DNA of 19,572 nucleotides, from positions 291,749-311,320 of the forward strand of contig MU646629.1 of assembly GCA_026770585.1 (NCBI GenBank), read 5' to 3'. The position numbers and the translations under genes are program-made. The DNA is from Baffinella frigidus (Eukaryota > Cryptophyceae > Cryptomonadales > Baffinellaceae). Below, piece by piece: positions 1 through 10,700 of this stretch. The notes beneath the pieces were generated by a model. The model saw nothing but the letters and a program-made list of their open reading frames with translations, searched no databases and was not told the DNA's origin. How positions within the stretch are numbered: position 1 is the first letter of the stretch; each line of letters opens with the position of its first letter.

Positions 1-880
1 CTGCAGCGCCACGCAAGGTTCGGGGTCAGGGGTCAGGGGTCAAGGGTCAAGGGTCAGGGGTCAAGGGTCAGGGGTCAGGGGTCAGGGGTCAGGGGTCAGG
101 GGTCAGGGGTCAGGTGTAAGGGGTTAGGGGTTAGGGTGTAGGGTGTAGGGTGTATGGTGTAGGGTGTAGGGTGTAGGGTGTAGGGTGTAGAGTGCAGGGT
201 GTGGGGTTGAGGGTGTAGGGTGTAGGGTGTAGTGTGAAGTGTGTAGTGTGTAGGGTGTGGGATGTAGGGTGTAGGGTGTAGGGTATAGGGTGTGCAGCCG
301 CGCCACCTCTTTTCTGCAGAGCCACGCAAGGTTCGGGGTCAGGGGTTAGGGTTTAGGGTTTAGGGTTTAGGGTTAAGGGTTTAGGGTTTAGGGTCTCAGT
401 TTTCGGGGTTTGGGTCAAGGTTTCGGGTTAAGGGTTTAGGGTTTAGGGTCTCGGTTTTCGGGGTTAGGGTATAGGTTTCGGGTTGAGGGTTTCGGCTTTA
501 GGGTTTAGGGTTTAGGGTCTCGGTTTTCGGGGTTAGGGTATAGGTTTCGGGGTACGGGTTTAGGGTTTAGGGTTTAGGGTTGAGGGTCTCGGTTTTCGGG
601 GTAAGGGTATATTTATTAGGGTTACGGGTTATGGGTTCAGGGTTCAGGGTGAGGACACAACCTCTTTTCTGCAGAGCCATTCAAGGTTTCGGGGTCAGAG
701 TTCAGGTGTTGGGGGTGAGGGTGGAGAGTGGAGAGTGTAGGGTGGCATCTTTTCTGCACTTCCACGCAAAGTTTCGGGTTTATGGGTAAGGGTTTACGGT
801 TTTGATTTTCGGGGTTAGGGGTTAGGATAAAGGGTGTGGATTGTAGGGTTTAGGGGTCGAGACTTCGGGTTCAGGGTATC
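1..880. repeat. Degenerate telomere-like repeat block
   Basis: The plus strand is a run of G-rich 6-8 bp units that drift from GGGGTCA (about 20-118) to GGGTGTA (about 120-295) to GGGTTTA/GGGTTTCGG (about 340-650 and 780-880). These resemble the TTTAGGG telomere repeat, but they are degenerate and interrupted, so this is an internal repeat and not a chromosome end. All tyrosine/histidine/proline-rich open frames on the minus strand here are repeat translations. In the sense of the minus-strand gene the tract reads CCCTAAA. No gene is seen in it. Confidence 0.85.
305..765 (-). other. Repeated decoy-like acceptor edge, three copies
   Basis: Three copies (about 305-325, 662-680 and 747-765, the last weaker) read on the minus strand as a CTCTGCAG or GTGCAG acceptor followed by AAAAGAG. 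A related fragment touches the window edge at 1-20. They resemble the 5'-edge copies found upstream of other exons of the BRAP2-like gene. Copies of a 5' edge lie upstream of the true exon everywhere else here, so the next exon may lie just left of base 1. That is inference; no coding homology is visible in such short pieces. Confidence 0.35.
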
Positions 881-1097
881 AGCCAAGAGTCGTGGCAGGT
901 GCTGGTAATGTTCGTAGGGTTTAGGGGTCGAGGCTTCGGGTTTCGGGTTCAGGTTATCAACCAAGAGCCGTGGACTAGCACCACCAACTTCGTTTCCAGA
1001 ACTCACGCTAGAAGGCTGGTATCAGCCAAGAGTCGTGGACTATCAATATGTTGCGGCACCAACTTCGCTTCCAGAACTCACCACGCTAGAAGGCTGG
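870..1097. repeat. Short repeated unit, 2-3 copies
   Basis: A unit containing ATCAGCCAAGAGTCGTGG occurs at about 877, 955 (variant) and 1019. In the last two copies it continues into a shared segment with TTCCAGAACTCAC and CGCTAGAAGGCTGG. On the minus strand each long copy holds a GTGAGTTC donor-like motif, so these could be edge copies of an exon I cannot identify. No protein family is recognisable in any frame. Confidence 0.5.
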
Positions 1098-1206
1098 AGG
1101 GAAACGACTGTCTTATCTCAGCCGGATCTGGCTGAAGTGACTTTATGATCCTTCGGGTTTCCACTGAAAGATGTCAAAAGTGGATGTTTCAAGCCCTCTG
1201 GCGTGG
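1081..1206. mobile_element. Family E miniature inverted-repeat element, copy 1
   Basis: The ends are imperfect inverted repeats: CCACGCTAGAAGGCTGGAGG on the left, and the complement of CCCTCTGGCGTGG on the right. A second copy of nearly equal length lies at 7897-8023 and shares the internal sequence TGAAAGATGTCAAA. There is no coding capacity. It is a non-autonomous DNA-transposon-like element lying beyond the last exon found of the BRAP2-like gene. Confidence 0.6.
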
Positions 1207-1318
1207 CACCGTGCACCGTTTCGGCTGTTGACTGATCTGAGCTTTTCTTCAAACTAACTCTGCCTGGTCCAGTGACCACCCTGGTACAAAAAACTGCCAA
1301 TGAACTTAAACGGGCGTA

Positions 1319-1344
1319 AAGGAGACTCGTACGGTTGCTTCTCA
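1319..1344 (-). pseudogene. 3'-edge copy of BRAP2-like exon 13 (distal)
   Basis: The minus strand resembles the end of exon 13 and its flank (GTTGAGAAGCAAC, then CGTACGAGTCTCC), but the donor GT AAGAG has changed to CGTACGAG. It carries no acceptor. It lies downstream of exon 13 in the sense direction, as all 3'-edge copies do. Confidence 0.55.
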
Positions 1345-1572
1345 ACTCGGCTCAGGAGCCTACCAAGGCCCACGGGCCTACCTAGGACCTGTATCGAGAG
1401 TAATAAAGCAGAAGAAGAACCACCAACCCTCACTGCTGGGGCAAATCGACGATTTTCGATTTCCCGAGTTCAAGGGGAATTAGAGCCGTTGAAGCCGGAA
1501 TCCGGCTTCATGCAAGGTGAAAATGGCTCCAAACAATCGATGGATTGCCCAGGCTGTGAGGGTTGGTGGAAG

Positions 1573-1608
1573 TCACTGTTGCTTCTCAGCCTCCCCATCG
1601 CTCGCTAG
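1573..1608 (-). pseudogene. 3'-edge copy of BRAP2-like exon 13 (proximal)
   Basis: The minus strand encodes ASDGEAEKQQ against [10 protein letters not shown] in exon 13, and continues into GTGACTTCC where exon 13 has the donor GTAAGAG. There is no acceptor and no upstream half. This is a partial duplication spanning the exon 13 donor. Confidence 0.65.
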
Positions 1609-1699
1609 AAATGTGACTATTTTAAAAGTTTTAACTTTACAAGTCCTTTACAAGTGGACCGCTATGTAGTAGTTGAACTATCGTGACGGAGACTCTTAC

Positions 1700-1793
1700 T
1701 GTTGCTTCTCAGCCTCTTCATCGCTCGCGTCGACTTTCTTCTTTATCTCTTCCCGCTCCCCGTCCCACGATTCCACCATTTGGTTCATTTTTC
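1700..1793 (-). CDS. BRAP: BRAP2-like exon 13: coiled-coil segment
   Basis: The acceptor is TGCAG before GAAAAATG; the first two bases complete the codon split with exon 12. It encodes [16 protein letters not shown] followed by [14 protein letters not shown], a charged helical segment suited to the BRAP2 coiled coil. The end is CAACA before GTAAGAG, a strong donor, leaving phase 2. If that donor is not used, the frame stops three bases later (TAA at 1698-1696) after EKQQ, so this could also be the terminal exon. I favour splicing because donor-side copies continue downstream, as for other internal exons. Confidence 0.75.
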
Positions 1794-4700
1794 CTGCAGG
1801 CAATTTGACGTGAGATACCACACGAGAAAGCTAGAGGGGCCTATTTAAAACCAATGTGCTTTTAAAAGTGGGCATTTGTGTAGCAAATTTCGTTGATTGG
1901 TCACGTTACTAGCCATATATTGGCCTGTCACGAGGTTGGAACACCTTATCCTGGTACAAATATTTACAACCCCACATATAAATAGGATCCTCCGGCATTC
2001 TTGAGTGGTACACGCCTTTCTCAAATCGCAATATTTCCCTTCCCCATCCCACGATGCCACCAATCGGTTTCATTTTTCCTGCAGGAAATTTGACGTGAGA
2101 TACACGCCTTTCTGGTTTTGCCCGCATCTCAACCCGCTCCCCATCCCACGATTCCGCCATTTTGCTCATCTTGCCTGCAGGCGACGGGGCGCGCTCTACA
2201 CGCCTTTCTCGCATTGCAATTTTCAGGCTGCACTGGCACTAAACCAGCCAGGAGGTTGGGTTTCGGGTTTCGGGTCTCAGGTTTCGGGTTTCGGCTTTCG
2301 GGATTACCTTCGTAGCGGTTTTCGGCTTTCGGGATTCCTCGAGGGTGCGGGTGAGCATTTCGTTGTATTCGAGGTTCGGGTTCCGGGTTCCGGGTTTCGG
2401 ATTCCGATCTTCTGGTTCCGGGCTCCGGTTTCCGAGTTCCGGTTCCCGGGTTTCGGTCTCCGGGTTTCGGTTTCCAGGTTTCGTTTTCCGAGTTTCGGTT
2501 TCCGGGTTTCGGTTCCCGGGTTTTTGGGTTTTGGTTTTCTGATTCACCTTCGTAGTAGAGGCGCTGGGTCTCGAGGGTGCGGGTGAGCATATCGTTGTAC
2601 TCGAGAAGCACGTTTTCGAGCTTCGATGCCATCCGAGCCTGCCGTCCCGAATGTCACGCCAGGTCACACGCGGGAATTTCATTTTACTACACATGCACGC
2701 ATAAAGTTGATTCTCAGGAAACACGCCAGAGGAAACACGCCAAACGTCGATGACCGCGTGTGGTAAAGTCGGGGAAGACACACTAATTTAGTACCACGAA
2801 ACGAAACGTTGCGTTCTGAAGGAGCACGTTCTCCAGCTTCGACGCCATCCGAGCCTGCCGAGAAACCTCCATCAAAAGCAGAAAGAACCCTCAATCAGTC
2901 CGGCGAGAAACCTCAATCGGCTCCCCTCTCTTCGGACAGCATACGGGCGGATTTCACTCGAGGAGCACGTTTTCGAGCTTCGACGACATAGGTGCCTGCC
3001 GTTCCGGAAGAAAACTCAATCTCACAGGGTCACGGTTTTAATTTAAAACTTTATGGCAATGAAATTTACTACATAATGAGTTTTACTTGTAATATTGAAG
3101 CATTTGTGTAGTAATTTTCATTGAATCACAGGTTTTAAATTAAAACCGTTTTCCTATGAAATCAGACCACTTCACACACCATGCATGCGCGAACCCTCCG
3201 CGAAACACCCCGTCGCATCACCACCCTCCACGCTAATCTCCATACAAGTATTAATTAATTGCTTTGGGGCAACGAAAATTACTACACGATTTGCTCATAA
3301 AAGTAATAGTGAAGCGTTTGTGTAGTAAATTTCGTTGCGCCAAAAGCAATTAATTAATACTTTTGCGGAGATGAGAACGGAGCCTCGATCAGGCCCCCTC
3401 TCGTTTGACATCGCACTGCGTCGGGCGCGCGCCTCCCGTGTGCATGCCCCCTCACCGGAGCTCTGAGATTGAGATCTACATCACGCACTGTACTCGCTCG
3501 GAAAAATGAGCTGAGAGTGAGATCTAATTGAGATTTAGGTCTGCATAAACAGGGGTGACATCGTGCGCGTACCTCCTCCATCTTGAGGTCATCCTCGCCC
3601 ATCTTGCGCTGCTGCGCGGGGTTCTGCTGCTCGGGTAGCTCCACCAGCTTCCCATCCACCTGCGTTGTACTTCAGGATTTCTGGTTTCTGGTTTCTGGTT
3701 TCTGGTTTTCCGGTGTAGGGTGTAGGGTGTAGGGTGTAGGGTTTTGCGGCGTCGCGATGCTGGGTCACCCATCCTACGCAGCAGCGCAAAAAGGCGGGGG
3801 GTTCTGCTGCTCGGGAAGCTCCACCAGCTTTCCGTCCACCTGGTGTTCGATACCTCAGCACTGGATGGCTTTTTAAGGCCTCAGCCCTGGATGGCTTTTT
3901 AAGGCCTCAGTCCTGGATGGCTTTCTCGCCCTTTAAGGTGTCATACGCTGCAAAATTTACACTTCACGGAGTTCAAGGACTTTGAGATTGAGATTTTTCA
4001 ACATTTGTATCCCTGATCTTGCGCTGCTGGGCGGGGTTCTACTGCTCGGGTAGCTCCACTAGATTTCTTTCCACCTAGGTTTAGGATGAAGGGGTCAGGG
4101 GGTAGGCCTTTGGTGCAGAATGTTGGGGGTAGAGTTTCTGGTTTCTGGTGTCTGGTTTCAGGTTTCTGGTTTCTGGTGTCTGGTGTAGCGTTTCTGGTGT
4201 AGCGTTTCTGGTGTAGGGCTTCAGGTTTAGGGTTTCTGATGCAGGATTTCTGGTTTCTGGCGCAGGGTGTAGGGTTCCTGGTGCATGATTTTACGTCGCG
4301 ATGCCGGGTGCAAAATCAGACACCAGAAACCCTACACCCTGCACCAGAAACTAGAAATCCTGCATCAGAAACCCTAAACCTGATGCGGCGTCGCGATGCT
4401 GGGTCCCGCAACTTGCGCAGCAGCGCAAGAAGGCGGGGTTCAGATGCTGCTCGGGTATTCTGGAGATACAGGGGTACCTCGCTCACAAGAAACTGACCCC
4501 CCCCTAGGGCCACCATAGGGCCCTCGGCATAGCCCTGCTGTATGGTCCTAGGGGGAAGCTGTTTCTTATGAGCGAGGTACCCCTGCACAGTCCCGTAAGG
4601 AGAACTGGGGTCCGCGGCACGCCCGGCCTATACCTACCTACGTGTTCATAGGATAACGGCCTGAAAACCGGGTAGTTAGGCATACGGTATTGCCTAGGAC

Positions 4701-7700
4701 CTCCTACCGTAGGCCGAGGGATCCTAGGACCATAAAGTCTCGGCCTACGGTAGGAGGTCCTAGGCAATGCCGTATGCCTAACTACCCCATTTTCAGGCCG
4801 TTACCCTATTAACGTGTGTCACAAGGGCCTGACCTGTTTTCGTCTTGATCCCTTCGGTCATATCTCTTCTAGGAGCGCGACGACCCACACAAGGCTATCC
4901 ATGCGAACAGAACAAAAGGACATTTTAAAGTTTGTGGGGAAATGATCACGTTTCCGTACGGATGTCCGTACGGGAACGTGATCAAATGCTGACTTTTGGC
5001 GTGTTTTCTGGGCAATAATCCAATAATTAACTTATGAATCTGTTCGCATGGATAGCCTCGTGTGGGACGAGCGAGAGGTAGTTAAGATGAAGATAATTTC
5101 GGGAAGCTAGTCTGGCGAGCGCACCTCCCCTCGAGGCTAGAAGGGGGACTATTTTAAAACAGGGAATCTTTTATAAGTGAAGAAAAAAAGACATGTGTAG
5201 TAAATTTCACACAAACAGGGGCGTTTGGTCACGTATCTGGGGGAATTCCCCCAGATACGTGACCAAACTTGCCCGTGACTGGTACTAAATTGAACAACCC
5301 CACATTTAAAATGCTCCCTCTTCCAGCCTCGAGTGGCAGAGTAGGGAGACGCGCGAGGGCGGAAGTTTCGATGGGGGTCAGAGGAAGAGGGTGTAAACCG
5401 GCTCACATGGGTGTAAAGCGGCTCACATGCAGTTGGTGCATGTAGTTGTCCACTGTGCCGAGGCGGGTCCGTCATAAGGCTCATGGACCGTTGGATCCCT
5501 CAACTTGAGGGTCGACAGTACGAGGAAGAAGAAGAAGAAGAAGAGGATGAGGAGGAGGAGGAGGAGGAGGAAGAGGAGGAGAAGAGGAGGAGGAGGATGG
5601 GGAGGAGGAGGCGGAGAAGGAAGAAGAACAACCAGAACACAAAGCAGAAGAAGAAGAGCAAGAACACGAACACGTACACGAAGAGACACACCTTGTTGGC
5701 GACCAGTCGGTGTACGTAGTTGTCTCCGGAGTAGTCCCATACTCGCTGGGAAAGGGGAAGAGATTCAGCGGTGCCACGCAGGGCTGGAGGCGGGGGTATT
5801 CAAAAGTCATTTTGACGGGAAAACGTTCTCAAAAGTCACTTTTTAGCACAAAAACGGCTCCAAGAACGAACAAACGGCTCCAAGAACGAGCATGGAATAC
5901 CCCACCCAAGGGCCTGGAGTGGATGATGGCCAAAGAAGGCGGACGGGTTCATAGGCTAACGGCCTGAAAATGGGATGGTTGGGCATACGGTATTGCCTAG
6001 GACCTCCTACCGTACGCCGAGGGATCCTAGGACCAAAAAGTCTCGGCCTACGGTAGGAGGTCCTAGGCAATGCCGTAGGCCTAACCACCCCATTTTCAGG
6101 CCGTTACCCTATTAAGGCGGGCGGTGTGGCTGGAAGCAGAGGGGTGCACCAAACAGAGCACACATCGTTCATCAGATTCCGATGGCAAGAGAGGGGTAGG
6201 GAGCCCAGAGCAAAACGCGTTCGAGCCGTCCAACGGCTTTTGGGCTCGTCCGCGCTCCAAAGTTGACGACTTTGTACCACAGACCCAGCACGTCAACTTA
6301 AGAATCGCCCCCCAAAGCAAACAAACTGCGCTCAGATCACCAGAGGTGGACACCTCCGTGTTCTAGCTCTGCCTCACTCGGGCTGACAGACTATTCTCAA
6401 GTTGACAGTCTGGGTGTGCGGTACAAACCCGTCAACTTTGGAGAGAAAACGAGCCCGGGCTCACCAAAATGGCGAGCCCAAATAGACTGAGACAGAGCCA
6501 CACAGCGGACTTCGAAGGGATTTCGAATAACCCCAAAGCGATACGATCTAGGACCCTACAGTAGGCAACCCGTAGGAACATAGGGGGGTTCCTACGGATA
6601 AGGTAACGGAAAATCGGGCTCTCAGCGACCAAAAATCCCTTGATAGCCCGCTGTGTGGACGCAGCCTGGTACTAAACCGGGTGTGTCCAACATGCTCCCT
6701 GGTACAAATGCTAAAACTCCTGGTACAAGCTGTGTGGCTAGGGCACCTGGAGGTTAAGCTCGATGGAGCCATCACACAGCGCCAAGGTATATTATACGTA
6801 TATTAATAGTGACACAGCCTACATATAGTTTTGTAAAGCAACTCGTTCTGGTAAAAATTATAAAACAAGGTCCATTTAAAACTAAAAAGGGCTCCAATTC
6901 CTTTTTAAACGAAGTCTTGTTTTATAATTTGTACCAGGAACGAGTTACTTGACAAAACTAATTATAGGTTGCGTCCTTATGAATATGCGGTGATGCATAT
7001 ACGTACATGCAAACCAACTTGGGTATACGTACATGCAAACCAACAGCGCTCAGATCACCACGCGCACCTGAGTGTTGAGCCCGATGGAGAAGGTGTGCCG
7101 CCCGAACTCAACGAAAGCTACTACACGAATACCCACTTTTAAAAGAACATCGGGTTTGAATAGGTCCCTCTAGCATTCTCGTGTGGGCCACCTGCGTGTT
7201 GAGCTCGATGGAGAAGGTGTGCCCCGTGCTTTTGAAGTGCTCTAGCGCATGCTCGCCGTTGTACCGCCCACACCCCACAGACCTGGATTAGGTGAAGGGT
7301 TTCGGGTTTAGAAGTATCAGAGGTGGGGTGTTTAGAGTTTAGGGTTTAGGATGTAGGGGTTAGGAGTTTGGAGAGCATGCTCGCCATTGTACCGCCCGCA
7401 CCCCACAGACCTTTTGTAGGTAAAGGGTTTAGAGGTTAGGAGGTTAGGAGTTTAGGAGGTTGGTTTTTAGGAGTTTAGGGTTTAGGAGTTTAGGGTGTAG
7501 GGTGTAGGGTGTAGGGTTCAGGAGTTTAGAGAGCATGCTCCCTGGTGTACCACCCGCGGTAGAAGTTTAGGAGTTTAGGAGTTTCGGGTTTAGGGTGTAG
7601 GGTGTAGGGTTTAGGAGTTTAGAGGGCATGCTCGCCGTTGTACCACCCGCATCCGCCCGACCTGATTTGATGGTGTTCATAGCCTAATGGTCTGAAAATG

Positions 7701-10700
7701 GGGTAGTTAGGCATACGGCATTGCCTAGGACCTCCTACCGTAGGCCGAGGGATCCTATGACCAAAAAGTCTCGGCCTACGGTAGGAGGTCCTAGGCAATG
7801 CCGTATGCCTAACTACCCCATTTTCAGGCCGTTAGCCTATGAACATCCAGAGCCTCGGTTGGGGTGCGTGCATGGCGGCTGTGTTGGCAGGAACAACCAC
7901 GCCAGAATGATCGAGGGAAACCGACACCTTATCCACGTACGATCTGACGTGGGTGACTTAATAATTCAAGGGATTTTCCCTTGAAAGATGTCAAATGTGG
8001 ATGTTTCGATCCATCTGGCGTGGAAGGGCTCTCTCGGGACGGGCGGGACCATGCCGCAAATCGGAAACCTCTGGTACAACTGCCTTAGTGGGGTTGACGG
8101 CCCTTTCTCAAGTTGACATCCTGGCTGTGCGGTACAAACCCGTCGACTTTGGAGTGAAAGAGAGCCCCGGGCTTTTCAAATTGGTGTAGACAGAGACAGC
8201 GCTAGACATCCGCCAGATCCAAGCGATCAAAACAGCAGGCTTGAAAGGGCCAGCGAGGGGGGAGGGGAGGGGCGGGACCCGCATATGACGCACATCCAGA
8301 GCTCGTCAGCAGCGCCGCAGACAGTGCAGAACACGTCTTTGTGGTCCTGCTGCTGGCTGTACCTGTAACGAGAAAGACGCCCAGCCTCAGCCCAACCTCA
8401 GCCTCAGCCCAACCTCAGCCTCAGCCCAACGTCAGCCTCAGCCCAACGTCAGCCTCAGCCCAACGTCAGCCTCAGCCCAACCTCAGCCTCAGCCCAACGT
8501 CAGCCTCAGCCCAACCTCAGCCTCAGCCCAACCTCCCGCAGTGCATCGGGCTCTGCGACACTTCCACACGAGAAAGGACCAGTTACTTTACAAAACCAAT
8601 TATAGGTTGCGACACTATTGCGACACTTCCACACGAGAGAGGAGGGGTTCGACTCTCCCACAAGAGAGGGGCTTCAGAGGGTTTCGTGGTGCAGGAAGAC
8701 GCCCCGAGAGCGCGAGAGGGAGGGGACGAGATGCCGTGCAGAACACGTTAATAGTGTCGCAACCTACAATTAGTTTTGTAAAGTAACTCGCTCTGGTACA
8801 AATTATAAAACAAAGTCCATTTAAAACTGAAAGGGCGCCAATTCTTTTTCAAACGAACGTTTCGTTTTGTAATTTGTACCAGGAACGAGTTACTTTACAA
8901 AACTAATTATAGGTTGCGTCACTATGAACGTCCTTGTGGTCCTGCTGCTGGCTGTACCTGTCGGGGCGGTGCCGACCCGTGTTCAGGATTCAGGACTGAT
9001 GGAATTAGCGACTGAAAGGGAAAATTAAAACCAGGTGCTCGACAGCGTGTTAAACATTTTCATAGGCTAACGGCCTGAAAATGGGGTAGTTAGGCATACG
9101 GCATTGTCTAGGACCTCCTACCGTACGCCGAGGGATCCTAGGACCAAAAAGTCTCGGCCTACGGTAGGAGGTCCTAGGCAATGCCGTAGGCCTAACTACC
9201 CCATTTTCAGGCCGTTACCCTATTAATGTACTCGATGCTAGGTTAGAGTGAGGGGAGCAGGGGAGGAGAGGGTGGAGGGGCGGAGGGGTGGAGGGGTGGA
9301 GGGGAGGTGGTGAGGAGAGGAGGAGGGGACGATGGGTGGAGGGGTGGATGGTGAGGTGTGGGGGAGGTGGGGATGAGAGGGAGAAGAGGAGAGAAGGAGA
9401 GAATGTGAGGAGAGGAGGAGGGGGATGGGGGGATAAACCGGCAGACAGGGCAAGACGAGTCGGTCCAAAGAGAGAGCGAGAGCGAGCGAGAGAGCGAGGG
9501 AGCGAGGGGGAGAGAGCGAGGGAGCGAGGATTAGAGAGGGAGAGAGAGCGAGGGAGAGAGTGGGAGCGAGAGAGAGAGCGAGAGAGAGAGAGAGAAAGAG
9601 AGAGCGCGCGCGCGAGCGAGGGAGCGAGGGAGAGAGCAGGACAGCAGGGATCGAACCGGCAGACAGGGCACGACGAGTCAGTCCAGAGAGAAGGCGAGAG
9701 CGAGCAAGAGAGCGAGGGAGCGAGGGGGGGAGAGCGAGGGAGCGTGGGGGACAGAGGGAGAGAGAGGGAGGGAGAGAGGGAGAGAGGGAGAGAGAGAGAG
9801 CGAGAGAGCGAGGAAGAGAGAGGGGATCGAACCGGCACACAGGGCACGACGAGTCGGTCCAGTCGGAGAGGCATCGGCAGTGGAACGAGTGGTTGCAGAT
9901 GGTCGTCATGATCCCCGTCTTCGAAATGTCCAGCCGCTCCAGGCACACCTGGTTTCATATAAAAAAATGTTCAATTTTAAACATAAAATTGAAGTTGGAA
10001 TAATTAAACACTCGATTTTAAAAATATTCAATTCAAGGTGGTTATTTATGTTTTGATGGGCGGTGGAACGAGTGGTTGCAGATTGTGGTCATAATCCCCG
10101 TTTTCGAAATGTCCAGCTGTTCCAGGCAAACCTGATTGAATGCAAACAGCCTCACTTTCAAACACGAGTTTTGCTATCTTGAGGGTGGAATTTGCTATCT
10201 TAGCCTCGACATAGGCTTAAATCAGCACACACACAACCCCTAAGTGGAACGAGTGGTTGCAGATCGTCGTCATGATCCCCGTCTTCGAAATGTCGAGCCG
10301 CTCGAGACACACCTGTAGATGGAAATCCTTTAGATGGACGAAATCCTTTAGACGGCGCACCATCGGATGAAAATCCTTTAGATGGACGAAATCCTTCAGA
10401 CGGCACACCATCGGATGGAAACCCTTGAGATGGAATCCTTTGGACAGACAAATTCGGAGATAGAAACGGGCAGTGGGACGAGAGGTTGCAAATGGTCGGC
10501 ATGGTTCCGGTTTTCGAGATGTCGAGCCGCTCTAGACACACCTGGTTCGAAACTGGGTTTCAAACCGAATTTGTTGGTCGAGACCGACATGGAGTTATCA
10601 CTCCATGCTCATGGGGTTATAACTGCATGCTCGGTCTCGACCGGCTGCATCTTAATAGGGTAACGGCCTGAAAATGGGGTAGTTAGGCCTACGGCATTGC

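Larger units (their letters stand above)
3785..4457 (-). pseudogene. Three 5'-edge copies of BRAP2-like exon 11
   Basis: Copy at 3785-3844: acceptor ACACCAG, then [15 protein letters not shown]. Copy at 4010-4076: acceptor AACCTAG, a degenerate [11 protein letters not shown], a stop, then NPAQQRK. Copy at about 4404-4457: only PEQ..NPA is recognisable. None has the exon's donor. The copies around 3746 and 4386 also share GCGTCGCGATGCTGGGT, so the duplicated segment included intron sequence. Confidence 0.75.

Noticed and set aside
96-329. Tyr/His/Pro-rich open frames on the minus strand
   Set aside because: They translate GGGTGTA repeats in several frames at once, with no start context or homology.
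1-660. A true chromosome end, given TTTAGGG-like arrays
   Set aside because: Units are degenerate, mixed and broken by other sequence, and similar tracts occur throughout the window inside introns.
5483-5846. Poly-Glu, poly-Lys, poly-Ser and poly-Leu frames
   Set aside because: All come from the polypurine tract read in different frames; the only real coding piece here is the 54-nt exon 10.
8382-8534. CRISPR array
   Set aside because: Units are contiguous with no spacers, and the host is a eukaryote.
8341-8751. Pro/Gln/Ser repeat protein on the plus strand
   Set aside because: The 17-bp minisatellite shifts frame each unit and lies in the intron of the opposite-strand gene.
9215-9958. Single long Ser/Leu-rich protein with a RING at its N-terminus
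   Set aside because: Only the first 116 nt (9948-9833) is coding; beyond the GT donor the frame runs into the microsatellite.
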